Of a stretch of DNA of 64,000 nt, positions 45,033 to 55,100 are shown piece after piece. This stretch comes from Rubellimicrobium arenae (lineage in GTDB: Bacteria > Pseudomonadota > Alphaproteobacteria > Rhodobacterales > Rhodobacteraceae), in contig NZ_JAFMST010000002.1 in the NCBI RefSeq assembly GCF_017916275.1, forward strand, positions 1-64,000. Reading direction: 5' to 3'. Within the stretch, counting starts at the first letter, position 1. Each line of letters starts with the position of its first letter. Made by a program: the position numbers and the translations under genes. The notes under the pieces were generated by a model that worked only from the letters and a program-made list of their open reading frames with translations, did no database searches and had not been told where the DNA came from.

Positions 45033-46109
45033 ATGCCATCCATTCTCCTGCTGGCGCTTCTTGCCCTCATCGGCTGGGTTTCCATCCCTGTTCGCGCGGA
45101 GGAGGCAAGCCCGATCGTAATGGGCGTGCGGATCGACACACCCCCATTCGCTTGGCGGGATGAAGCGAACGACAGCTATCTTGGCTTTCTCGTCGATCTC
45201 TGCGTGGATGCTGTGACGCGGGCGGGCTATCCGGCGACGCAGACGCCGATCACCCCCGCGGCTCGCGAGGCGTTCTTCCGCGGCGAGGGACCGGACCTAG
45301 ACCTCCTCTGCGACCCAACCACGATCTCGCTCGCACGGATGCGCGACTTCGCCGCGCTGCCGGAGGAGCGCGGCCTCGAATTCACCCAGATCGTCTTCGT
45401 GGCGAATGGCGCCGTTCTTGAGCAGTCTGCCGCAACCGCCTGGGACGACTCGTGGCAAGACGGCTCCCTCAATGTGGATGGCTGCGTCCGGCCCGAGCCT
45501 GCATCCGATCAGGAAGATCCTGCCGGGGACGTTACGCCCGGGTCCGATCCTCTGCCACCAGGCGGGGATCCCGCGCCCAAGCGGTTCGGCGCAGGCTTCG
45601 TGAGGGGGACGACCGGCGGGGAGGTGCTCGCCGCCGCACTGCGCGCGGGGGCCGTGAAGGTGAGCGCCGAGACCTGCCCCGTCGAGTTCCCGACACACTG
45701 GGACGCCGGCCGGGCATTCTGCGAGGGCCATCTGAGTTTCTACTTCGGTGATCAGGATATCCTGAGGAGCGTGATCGAGATCTACCGCGACGGGCCACGC
45801 GGCTGTAAGTTCGAGGGCGCGATCGCGCCCCGTCCGCTGAGCTACGAGCCATATGCCTTCGTCGTCTCAGGGAAGACGCGCGGCTTTCGGCAGGCCTTCG
45901 TGCGTGCGCTCTATGAGGTCTTCCACCACGATACGGTCACCGGACGCTTCCATGGAAATTTCGAGGGACAGGCGATGTCCCGGTTCCTGGAGACGCTGTT
46001 CCGGATCAACCAGATCCCGGCCGGGGTCCCACTCAGCCCCGACGACCAAGCGCCGGACGCGGCAACAGTTGCTTCTGGACCCAACGACGCGCCTTCCGCA
46101 GCCCAATGA
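45033..46109 (+). CDS. Periplasmic solute-binding-protein-like protein (family 3 fold)
   Basis: Encodes 358 aa. A signal peptide (LLALLALIGWVSIPVRAEE) targets it to the periplasm. SBP features are VMGVRIDTPPFAWR at the start of the mature protein, DLLCDPTTISLARM and a late FRQAFVRALYEVFHHDTV. A low-complexity acidic/proline insert (GDVTPGSDPLPPGGDPAPK, about 160-180) interrupts the second lobe. Cysteines in CVRPE, TCPVE, FCEG and CKFEG suggest disulphides. The ATG at 45033 follows GGAG. No ABC partner is adjacent, so it may be a sensor domain for the membrane protein. Confidence 0.78.
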   Translation: MPSILLLALLALIGWVSIPVRAEEASPIVMGVRIDTPPFAWRDEANDSYLGFLVDLCVDAVTRAGYPATQTPITPAAREAFFRGEGPDLDLLCDPTTISLARMRDFAALPEERGLEFTQIVFVANGAVLEQSAATAWDDSWQDGSLNVDGCVRPEPASDQEDPAGDVTPGSDPLPPGGDPAPKRFGAGFVRGTTGGEVLAAALRAGAVKVSAETCPVEFPTHWDAGRAFCEGHLSFYFGDQDILRSVIEIYRDGPRGCKFEGAIAPRPLSYEPYAFVVSGKTRGFRQAFVRALYEVFHHDTVTGRFHGNFEGQAMSRFLETLFRINQIPAGVPLSPDDQAPDAATVASGPNDAPSAAQ

Positions 46110-47558
46110 GCGGCGGAACGTCCGCGCAGCGCCGGCCCCCATGCGGCTTACACCCAGGCGCTCCGGGTTAAGCGCCTCACTCGGGGCACAGGCGAAGTAG
46201 GGCGCGCGCTGAGGTCCTACAGGACTCCGGAGGGTCTACGAATGGGGTCGTCCGACGGGCCAATGACCTGCGTCAGCCAGTCCGTCGACTGCTTGATCTG
46301 CAATTGCCGGTTCACCTGTTTCAGGCCAGCAGCCTTTGCTATGCGGCCGCCCGCATCCGCTCGGGGTCGCCCAGCGGCCGACAGGTCAGGAGGTGGAGTG
46401 CCGGCCATCCTCCACCTCGCCGACCACCATCCGCGCCTTCATGCGACTGCCGAGCGATTTGATCCGCGCAGAGTCACGTCAGTCCCGCGCGCCGACGTGT
46501 CCGCCGGGGTTACCTGAGCCCACACGTAGGGTATGTGCCGTGCGACGCCCCGAGAGGCTGGTTGGAACGAGACCCTCAATCCAGATTAGCGCATCCTGAA
46601 CTAAAGGGTCGGCCCCATCGAGGATGTTCGATGGCCCGTCCGCGACCGACGCGATCTCCCGTTGGGCACGCCTTATAGTGGCCTGCCCATACGACCAGTG
46701 CGCGCCGCCCCGTTCCGTGCAGTCCCGTGTAGGCAGCCACCCGAACCGGGCCGGGCTCTCGCGCCCTGGCCGCGAGGGCCCTCACGAGCCTCTCCGACGT
46801 CCTACCCGAAGATGCTGTCGATCCTTTAGCTGATGCAGCGCCCTTCCGCCCTGCCCTTCACCGGGAATGCGATCAGGCTCGCTAGATCATGGCCAATAGA
46901 AGCGTCAGGAGACCTGTCGTCCGACCAGGCCCCGAGCCTGCCAAGGCGGCTCTAATGGATTGGGCCCCGGCCAGCGGGTTGACGTCGACGCTGGCGCTGC
47001 GATCTGAGCATCGGCTTTAGCCGGTCAGCGGCATCTCCATTACCAGAGGAGAAGCCACTCCCCCACGCCCATTAGATGACGACATCCGCAGAACTGCCCA
47101 ACGAATTCAGCAGCACTCACTGCCAACCGGGACGCTTCCGGATTCGGATAATTATTGTGTGGACAGGCGTTTTTGGCTAAACTGGTCAACAAGGATGTGC
47201 CGAACGCATCCGCCTCAGCCTCGCTTGGAGAGTCAGAGCCGCTGGGCCACGTCGAAGGACGTACTCTTGGAACCGCTGCAGACGGTCTCGACGCGCAGGT
47301 AAGGATCTTGTAGAACTGTAACGTCAGGCGGGTATCTACCGGCTGATCGGCGTGAGAAAACTCGGGCCATTTGACTGCCGAGCGAATGCGGCTCTGGCGA
47401 ATACAATGGCCGCTTGAGCTGACCCGCATGGCGCCTGAAACCGAAGGTCACGTTAGCGCTGAAGTAAAGAGCCGCAGCAACTTGTCCAGATTGCCAGGAG
47501 ACGGATCCTGTCCCTTGATATTCTGAGATCTGCCGTCCGACTTGCTGCGCCCGCCCCC
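46110..47558. other. 1.45-kb stretch without a recognisable gene
   Basis: Only short GC-driven frames are present and none resembles a known family. The stretch separates the peptide/membrane/SBP operon from the protease cassette and should contain the promoter of the latter. No ribosome binding site is evident just before the GTG at 47559. Confidence 0.45.
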
Positions 47559-50279
47559 GTGACAGGCCTTCCCCCAGACCTCTTGCGGATCTCGCTTGAG
47601 TACCCGGCCACGCCGGACCTCGCGGTGGAGCGCGCGAAGCTCGAGGCGCTACTCGGCGGGACGAACTTCGATCTGCAGCCACTCGATGCGTTGCTGCCCG
47701 AGTTTCTGGTGCTGCAATTCCCGGGCGTCGAGCGGCGTATCGCGCCCGACACGCTCTACGCGGCCGCCGATGCGCTGGTCGGCCCACTGCAACTGGTTTC
47801 GGCTGTGCCTGACGTCGGCGTCACGTTCATCGCCGCTCCCGAGGACCCGGACCGGCCGGAGAGTGTCGGCGACCTGTTCCTCTCGGCCACCTGCTGGGTC
47901 TCCGAGGACACAAGCGTCGACCGCGACTGGGCGGTCAAGGCGATCCGGGCCCCGCAGGCCTGGGCAAGAAGCATGGGGACCGGCGCGGTCGTCGCTCAGC
48001 CAGATACCGGCGTCGCACTCCATCAGGAATTGAACCAAGCGCTCGACCTGTCCAAGGCCTTCAACGTGCTCGACGGCTCTGCCGACCCCGCCGACCCCTT
48101 GCAGAGCTCGATGCAGAATCCAGGGCACGGCACCTCAACGGCGAGCGTGGTCGCAAGCCGGGCGGCGGGCGGGGTGTTCGGCTCGGCTCCCGGGGCGAAG
48201 GTTGCACCTGTGCGCTGTGTCAACTCGGTCATTCTTGGCCTCGACCCGACGCCCGTTGCGAAGGCGATCGTTCACGCCGTCAGCATCAACGCCGACGTGA
48301 TCTCATTGAGTCTTGGCGGCGGGTTCTACTCGCCGGCTATTGGAAAGGCACTGTCCAAGGCAGCGAATGCCGGAATCATCATCGTGGCAGCCGGTGGCAA
48401 CTGCGTGCAGCCTGTCGTCGTCTATCCGGCGTCCGATCCGAACTGCATCGCGATGGCCGGGGTGAATCGATTCGACCAGCCCTGGAAGGGATCGAGCCGC
48501 GGCCGCAGGATCGACGTAAGCGCACCGGCCGAGAACGTCTACGTCGCCGTGCGTCGTCCCGACGACGACGGGGCGACCAACCGCATCAAGCCGAGCCAGG
48601 GCACCTCCTTTGCCACAGCGCTGACCGCTGGGGTGGCGGCGCTCTGGGTGTCCCACTTCGGACGTGACGCGATCCGCGGCGAGGCCATGCGGAGGGGGAT
48701 CACCGTCAACGACCTCTTCCGTGCGGCTCTAAAGGCCACGGCGCGTCCGCCCACCATTGGCGCTTGGGACGCGCAAAGGTTCGGCGCCGGGATCGTCGAC
48801 GCCGAGCGCCTCCTTTCGCTGCGTCTTCCTGCGATCCCGGCCGCGGCGGCGCCGGAAAGCGCATCTGGGCCAGGGGAGGACGCCATCGCGGCGGCGATCA
48901 GCAGCGCCCGGGACCAGATTGCCGCTGGCGCCGGTGACTGGAACCGAGTTGGGGCCGAGGCGATGTTCCTGCTCAATGATGCTTGGATGCGCGAGAACCG
49001 CGCAACAGGCGTGCCGATGGAAAGCGCGGCCAAGCCTCGTCCCAGTCCTGGGATGCAAGCGCGGATGCCAGCGGAAGTGGCCGCGGGCCTCGCGGCGGCT
49101 CAGGCCTCGGCGCTTCCTGAGATGGAACCCCCAACCGCAGGCCCCGCCCCCGCCCTGACCTTCGCGCGAAAGCTCGCGGCCACCAACTCCCAGGGAGCCG
49201 AGTCGAGCACAGCCATCAGCCCGTCCGAGGCGCGCGAGCGGCTCAAGGGGACCGGAAAGGATCGGCTCCTCGCCCGCGCCGCCGCGGCCTTCGACCGCGT
49301 CCCCGGAGACCAGGCGGCCCAGCGCGTCGTGATCGAGGCGGCGAGCGGCGTCATCGACAGGGTCGCCAACGACGACATCACCGGTCTCGACATCAACCAG
49401 CGCGTGGCTCTCGAGGCACTCGTGCGGATCAATGACCGCCCCGCTTATCGGGTCGTGGATGGCACGATCGCGCCGGACGATCCGCTGTTCGGCGAGTGGG
49501 GCGGGCTCCTCAGCCTGATCGTGGACCTGCCTCGCTTGTCCGCCGCGGTGGGCCGTATCGACCTCGATGGGCAGCATATCGGCACTGGCTTCCTGATTGG
49601 ACCGGGCCGAGTGATGACCAATCGCCATGTGCTCGAAGCCTGCTGCGACGAGATATTCGGCCCCGGAGGATCCGAGTGGTCCTTCGGGCGTGGGGATGTA
49701 GCGATCGACTTCTCTGACGCCGCCGATGGCACGGCCCGCTTCCCCCTGACCCGGGTTCTGGACGCTGGCAGGGACCCGATCCGCAATATCGAGTTCCTCG
49801 AGCATCTCGACTTGGCGATCCTAGGCATGTCGGACGGGAGCACCGGCGTCGACGCCATCCGCAGGCCTCTGCCGCTCGCGCGCCGGATCGAGCCTCAGGC
49901 CGATGTCATGGTCATCGGCTTCCCCGCCCCGCCCGGCACGTCCGCGATGGTCGACCCGAAGACAGGACTGGTCTCCTTGGAGATCGCGAAGCGCCTGCGC
50001 CAAGTCTTCGGCACTGATTACGGGCGGAAGTACGTCAGTCCCGGCCGGATCGTCGAGCTTCCGGGCGGCCTTGCACAGGACACCCGGTTGTGGGTTGTCG
50101 CCCACGACAGCACAACCCTCGGCGGCAGCTCCGGCTCCGCAATGATCCAGATCACCGCCAACCCTGCGGTGGCCGGCCTTCACTTTTCCGGCGCCCCGCT
50201 CACGGCCAACAAGGCCCATGTCCTCGCCAAGGTTGACACGAGCCCGGAGGGGCCAATCGCCGACGCAACCTGGGTCTGA
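47559..50279 (+). CDS. Subtilisin-like and trypsin-like protease fusion
   Basis: Encodes 906 aa from a GTG at 47559; no ribosome binding site is visible and no better in-frame start was found. An N-terminal region (1-120) may be an inhibitory prodomain. The S8 domain has Asp in AQPDTGV (about 149), His in GHGTSTASV (about 190), an AAGGN oxyanion Asn and Ser in GTSFATALTAGVAA (about 350). A linker with Pro/Ala runs (430-560) leads to an S1-like domain with His in MTNRHVLE (about 690), Asp in EHLDLAIL (about 751) and Ser in LGGSSGSAM (about 858). Both triads look intact. No signal peptide, so it is intracellular. First gene of a three-gene cassette. Confidence 0.85.
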   Translation: MTGLPPDLLRISLEYPATPDLAVERAKLEALLGGTNFDLQPLDALLPEFLVLQFPGVERRIAPDTLYAAADALVGPLQLVSAVPDVGVTFIAAPEDPDRPESVGDLFLSATCWVSEDTSVDRDWAVKAIRAPQAWARSMGTGAVVAQPDTGVALHQELNQALDLSKAFNVLDGSADPADPLQSSMQNPGHGTSTASVVASRAAGGVFGSAPGAKVAPVRCVNSVILGLDPTPVAKAIVHAVSINADVISLSLGGGFYSPAIGKALSKAANAGIIIVAAGGNCVQPVVVYPASDPNCIAMAGVNRFDQPWKGSSRGRRIDVSAPAENVYVAVRRPDDDGATNRIKPSQGTSFATALTAGVAALWVSHFGRDAIRGEAMRRGITVNDLFRAALKATARPPTIGAWDAQRFGAGIVDAERLLSLRLPAIPAAAAPESASGPGEDAIAAAISSARDQIAAGAGDWNRVGAEAMFLLNDAWMRENRATGVPMESAAKPRPSPGMQARMPAEVAAGLAAAQASALPEMEPPTAGPAPALTFARKLAATNSQGAESSTAISPSEARERLKGTGKDRLLARAAAAFDRVPGDQAAQRVVIEAASGVIDRVANDDITGLDINQRVALEALVRINDRPAYRVVDGTIAPDDPLFGEWGGLLSLIVDLPRLSAAVGRIDLDGQHIGTGFLIGPGRVMTNRHVLEACCDEIFGPGGSEWSFGRGDVAIDFSDAADGTARFPLTRVLDAGRDPIRNIEFLEHLDLAILGMSDGSTGVDAIRRPLPLARRIEPQADVMVIGFPAPPGTSAMVDPKTGLVSLEIAKRLRQVFGTDYGRKYVSPGRIVELPGGLAQDTRLWVVAHDSTTLGGSSGSAMIQITANPAVAGLHFSGAPLTANKAHVLAKVDTSPEGPIADATWV

Positions 50280-50291
50280 CAGGGAGGCGCG

Positions 50292-52160
50292 ATGCTTCAG
50301 GTCGAACCCCACCGGATCCCCCCGCTCGCGCGGGAGATCCGTCTTCCCCGTGCCGGGTTTACCGCAGCCTACGATGTGTTCGCAGCCAGTTGGAAATCCA
50401 AGCGGTTCATCCAGATCGCAGAGGAGGAGAACCAAAGGGAGTGGATGCGCCCGGGAAGGGCGAAGGACGAGCGCGATTTCGCGGCCGCGCTACTTCTCGC
50501 CAACGAAGCCGGCTGGCTGGTGAGCTTCGTCTTCGACAAATTCGCCGAACTCTCCGCAGGTGCTCGCCCGGTCCTGCGAGCCGAGCTGCAATCCATTGTC
50601 AACCGCACGCAGCGGTTTGTCGACGCGAAGACCGTCGAGGCGGGCACCATTGGTGCCTCGCGCCGCAGTTGCCAGATCGTCTGCATGAGTTCAGCCAACG
50701 ACCACCAGGGGCTCGGCTCCGGCTTCCTCATCGGTCCGCATCTCGTGATGACCAACTACCACGTGATCAGCAGCCTGGTGAACAATGAGGTCGACCGCCC
50801 CGGGGCTCGCTTCGATTACCATCACGGCGCCTCCCCTCTCGACGGACCGGAGGTGTTCAGTTGCGTCCGAAGCTGGCTGCGCACCTCCAGCCCTGCGCCG
50901 AAGGACGCGGCGGCGTCCCCGGAGGCGCTGCGGGACGCGCTTGACTATGCCGTGATCGAGCTCGAGGGCCTGCCCGGCTACGCGCGCGGTTGGTACGACC
51001 TCACGGCGGTCCAGCCTCCGCCGGCCGAGGGTGGATTGGTGGAGGTTTGGCAGTTCCCGAGCCGCCAGCCGATGAAGGTGCTTCCCGGCAACCGGGTTCC
51101 TGCACCCGCTGGCCTTGGCTACGAGGAACTGCCAGCCGACGCAGTTCCGCCGCGTATCCACTACATGCTGAACACCCTGCCGGGCTCTTCGGGGGGCCTC
51201 GTACTCGACAATGCCACCAAGGCGCCGGTCGCGATCCACGACGCGGGCTACGACACCCCGGACGCGACCGTGCCGAACCGCGGGATCCCGCTGTCGCTTA
51301 TCGCGGCCCAAGCCGCCTCCTACCTCACCCAGGCGCTGCTCGACGTTCCTCCTGACATCGGCTGGCATCCGGGACAAGGGATCCCGATCATCGGCCGCAA
51401 TGCCTTGCAGCGGCTGATCTTCCGTAGCCAGCGCGGCGATGTGCGCATTCTCGCCATCGTGTCGCCGCCCGACGAGGCTGGCCACCGCGTCGGGCGCCTC
51501 GGCCGAACCTTCACACGGATCATCCTTGAAGCATGCCTGCCCGCAACTGACCACCATCTCGTCGACATCAGCGCCGCCCGGATCGATCCCGACCCATTCT
51601 TGACGGCACAGCGCCTGGTGCAGACCATCGACCCGGGGCTCGTCGCCCATCTGCCGCCGCCCTCCGGCCAGACGACGCTCGACGCCGACCTCGCTGTGCT
51701 GGTGGAGGCGACAGTGAGGACGATGATCGGCGCCGTGCTAGGCAAGACACTGTGGCTGATGATCGACGACATCGACGCCCAACCGATCGGCACCCAGTGG
51801 GGCGCCGCTAGCTTCCTGATCGCGCTCTACCGGCGGGCGGCGCTGGAACCGCGGCTGCGCATCGTGCTTGTCGGCCTCCCACGCGAACTTGAGGGCCTCG
51901 CCGACCTCAAGGAAGCTGGCGTCCTGCTCATGGAGCGGCTCGACCAACCGCCGAACGAAGCTGAGCTCATCGCCTGGGTGCAGGCCCACCTCGGCAACCG
52001 TGAATGGCCGTCCCAGATAGGCCCACGGCTTGGACGTCTCATCACCTACGTGGCCACCGAGCGGAGCGGGCCGAAAACGTCGCACCTGACCGAGGAGATC
52101 GCAAGGCTGCTCGCCCAGCACGCCCGCCGCGCGTTCCGGGGGGAGAACGGCGGTGGATGA
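50292..52160 (+). CDS. Trypsin-like protease with helical N-terminus and degenerate NTPase-like tail
   Basis: Encodes 622 aa with GGGAGG before the ATG. Residues 1-110 are helical (for example FIQIAEEENQREWM and a second helix pair) and look like an effector-associated adaptor domain. The S1-like domain has MTNYHVIS (His), DALDYAVIELEG (Asp) and LPGSSGGLV (Ser), a complete triad. The C-terminal 240 residues resemble a STAND-type NTPase core with a Walker-B-like LWLMIDDIDA and IVLVGLP strand, but the P-loop position (IVSPPDEAGHRVG) lacks the Lys-Thr/Ser. It may be a regulatory pseudo-NTPase. Its stop overlaps the start of the next gene. Confidence 0.8.
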   Translation: MLQVEPHRIPPLAREIRLPRAGFTAAYDVFAASWKSKRFIQIAEEENQREWMRPGRAKDERDFAAALLLANEAGWLVSFVFDKFAELSAGARPVLRAELQSIVNRTQRFVDAKTVEAGTIGASRRSCQIVCMSSANDHQGLGSGFLIGPHLVMTNYHVISSLVNNEVDRPGARFDYHHGASPLDGPEVFSCVRSWLRTSSPAPKDAAASPEALRDALDYAVIELEGLPGYARGWYDLTAVQPPPAEGGLVEVWQFPSRQPMKVLPGNRVPAPAGLGYEELPADAVPPRIHYMLNTLPGSSGGLVLDNATKAPVAIHDAGYDTPDATVPNRGIPLSLIAAQAASYLTQALLDVPPDIGWHPGQGIPIIGRNALQRLIFRSQRGDVRILAIVSPPDEAGHRVGRLGRTFTRIILEACLPATDHHLVDISAARIDPDPFLTAQRLVQTIDPGLVAHLPPPSGQTTLDADLAVLVEATVRTMIGAVLGKTLWLMIDDIDAQPIGTQWGAASFLIALYRRAALEPRLRIVLVGLPRELEGLADLKEAGVLLMERLDQPPNEAELIAWVQAHLGNREWPSQIGPRLGRLITYVATERSGPKTSHLTEEIARLLAQHARRAFRGENGGG

Positions 52161-55100
52161 CCTTCGCGGGAGGCTGATTGCACACGCCGCCCTGAGTGGG
52201 CCCTTCAGGCCAGCGCGCTTCAGATATCGCGACCGGTCCGAGCGTCGGTCCCGGCGCCAGGTTGGCGCCGCAGGCGGCAGAGCAACCGTCGTGAGCGACA
52301 CGGAATGGTCCAGCGCTCTCGCCGAACTGGCGCCGCTGTGCGAGGAAGTGACGGCGAACGGGGCGCAGATGTGGATGATGCGCAGCGCCGAGCGCGGGCG
52401 GGAACTTGCTGCGTTGGCCGAACGCCCAGAGTTCGTCGCCCGGCTCTACCGGCAACGCCCGCCGCTGCGCCACGACGTCTTCGCGACGATACTGCAGCGC
52501 TGCCTGAGTTCGGGGCCGCTGCCAGTCGTTCAGGAGGTGTCCGCGGCGGACCTGCGCGAGGCGATCAGCGCAGCCATCTTTGCCGGGAGCATGGTCCTTG
52601 ATCCCCGGCGCGATGCGATCAAGGCCTTCGAGCAGGCCCTTTATCGCCGCGTTGCTGCGGAATCGCAGGCGGCGCGCATGAAAGCGGTGTTGCCTCGCCC
52701 GCTCGTCGGCCGGGTCGAGGAACGGACGGCCCTGTTGGACTTCCTCCGGCACGGGCTGGTAAGAGCGCCTTTTCAGCAGATCGGCGACCCCGTTGACGGA
52801 CGCCTGCTGCTGACGGGATCGCCCGGCATCGGCAAGTCGGCCTTCCTTGCCGACGTCCTGCAGACGCTCCGGAGCGATACGCCGAAGACCTACGCTGTCC
52901 ACTTCGACTTCGACCAACTCACCCTGATGCGGGGCAGCGTCGTCGCATGGGCCGAGGAACTCACCCGTCAGATCGGATCGCAATGGGCCGACGCCGAACC
53001 TCTCCTATCCCGCGTGCGCGCGGAGCACTCCCGCCGCCGCCTCGGTCGGAGTGCCGCCTCGGTGGCGTCTTCGGCAGAGTCGGATGCGGCCGCCTTGGTC
53101 GAGGATGCGTGGAAGGCACTCTCGGGTATTCCCTTGGGGCCGATCGCCATCGTTGCCGATACGATCGAGGAGATCACGGCGCGCGACAGCCTCGAGCAGT
53201 TCGAGCACGCGCCTCAGGACACGCGTTTCAGCCAGCTTCTGGACTGGGTCCGGGCGCTGCGGGACATCTCGGTTCCGCCAGCCGGTCCCTTCTCTGCCGT
53301 GCGCCTGCTGGCCTCGGGCCGGACCGCCCCCCCGGTCGACCGCGCGACGCTCGCCCAATGGTTTGCCGCCGTACTCGACCTTCCGGATCTCGACGACGAC
53401 GCGGCAGACGCGATGCTCACCGGCCGCGATGCCAGCCTCGAGGCCAGGAGCCGGGCGCGCATCATCGCGGCAGTGGGAGGACATCCCCTCCACTTGCTCA
53501 TGGTGCAGCAGCACATCACGGGCTTGAGGCCGACGGACCGGGCTGCCCTCCTCGCCGAGTTGGAGGTGGAAGGGCTGCGAGGCGCGCTGCCGGAAACGGT
53601 GACCAGAACCCTCTATTCCCGTTTCATCGATCGCCTCCGCATCAGGGATCTGCCCGCCGGCCTCAAGGACGACGACATCCGCAAGCTCGCTCGGTCCGGG
53701 CTACTGCTTCGCGAGGTGACCGAACCACTGCTCGCCGAGGTGGTGGGCCTCGCAGCCAAGGTTGCGCTGTCAGGACCGGGGCTGGCAAAGGCGGCGCTGA
53801 CGGCGCTGCGCGAGCAGGTGTGGCTGGTGGTGCCCGGCGAGCGCGGCAGCATTCGTCATCGGCCGGACGTGCGCCGCGTCATGTTGCCGATGGTGCTGAG
53901 CCGCCGAGACCCCGCAATACGCGCTTTGCTCGATGCCGCGGTGGCCTGGTTCGAGGATCGCCCCCTTGAGGTAGGCGCCATAGAGGAGGCAGGCTACCTG
54001 CGTGCCTTGCGCGGGGACCCTGAAGATGTTGCCGTTCTTGGCGATCCGTCCCGCGCGGCCTCGGTGCTTTCGCTTGCCGGCGGTGACTTGGCGGTTATGC
54101 CACTCGTCTCCCAGGCGATTCTGAAGTTCACCGCGCGGCCGGCCGAGCCGCTATCGGCAGCAGAACTCGCCGCTCTGCCGGAGCCGCGGCGGGTCGAGGC
54201 GCTCGCGCGTCAGGAGAGCGCGGCGCTGCGATCATTCGGCGGAACGAAGGCCCGACCGGGCGTGCAGGCGGCACCCGTTAGCCTGCCGGTGGACCAGCCC
54301 GGGCGGTCGAAGGAGCCCACGCGCATTCCCATCGCCTTTGAATGGTCGAACGTATCGAGCGATGCTTATGACGTGCTCAACAACCGCACCCTCCACGACG
54401 CGGTCGAGGTCGCCTTTCTCGAATCCGACTTCGGGCGCGTGGCAGAGCTCGGCTGGACGGCCATCCGCCATGTCTCGCGCTGGCCGGACCTGACCCGCCC
54501 GCTCAGTCTCAGCACACCCTTCGAGATGACCTGGCTTTGGCGCAGCATGCTCGCCTTCGCAGTGCGCCCGCCGTCATTTCACGAGGCCATGGAGACGCCG
54601 TTGATCACCGAGCTGCTCGCGGAGGAAAAGAAGCTTGAAGACCCTGACCATGACGTGCGCGCTTCGGCGCCGGATGAACCCTTCTTCTATGAAGCCAGAT
54701 TCGATCTCCTTCCGCTCCTTCATCTGGCCAGCATCCCGCGCGAGTTGCGCCATGTGTCCGTTCCGCCCTGGCGCTCCTATGCGCGCCTGAATGACCTTCG
54801 CGAGCTGCGCCTCGCTGCGTCGATCCCGGGTCTGCGCCACGCGCTCGCCCACGAGCGCTTCGTTGCCGTCGGCGTGCCCAGTGCGCTGCCCTTGCTTGCC
54901 GAGCCACTCGTGGATCCTGTGGTCCGTAAGATCACTTCCGGTGCCGGAACCAACCTGCCTGCGATAGTGGAGCTCGTCCTAAGCGCCCCGTCCAATCCTC
55001 ACCTTCTTGATGAGCTCTCCGACAGGCTGGACGACGTCTTCGATGTCAGGGATGTCCAAGTGTCGGTCTCGGTGAACCACGACGACCCCGTGGGCCGCCG

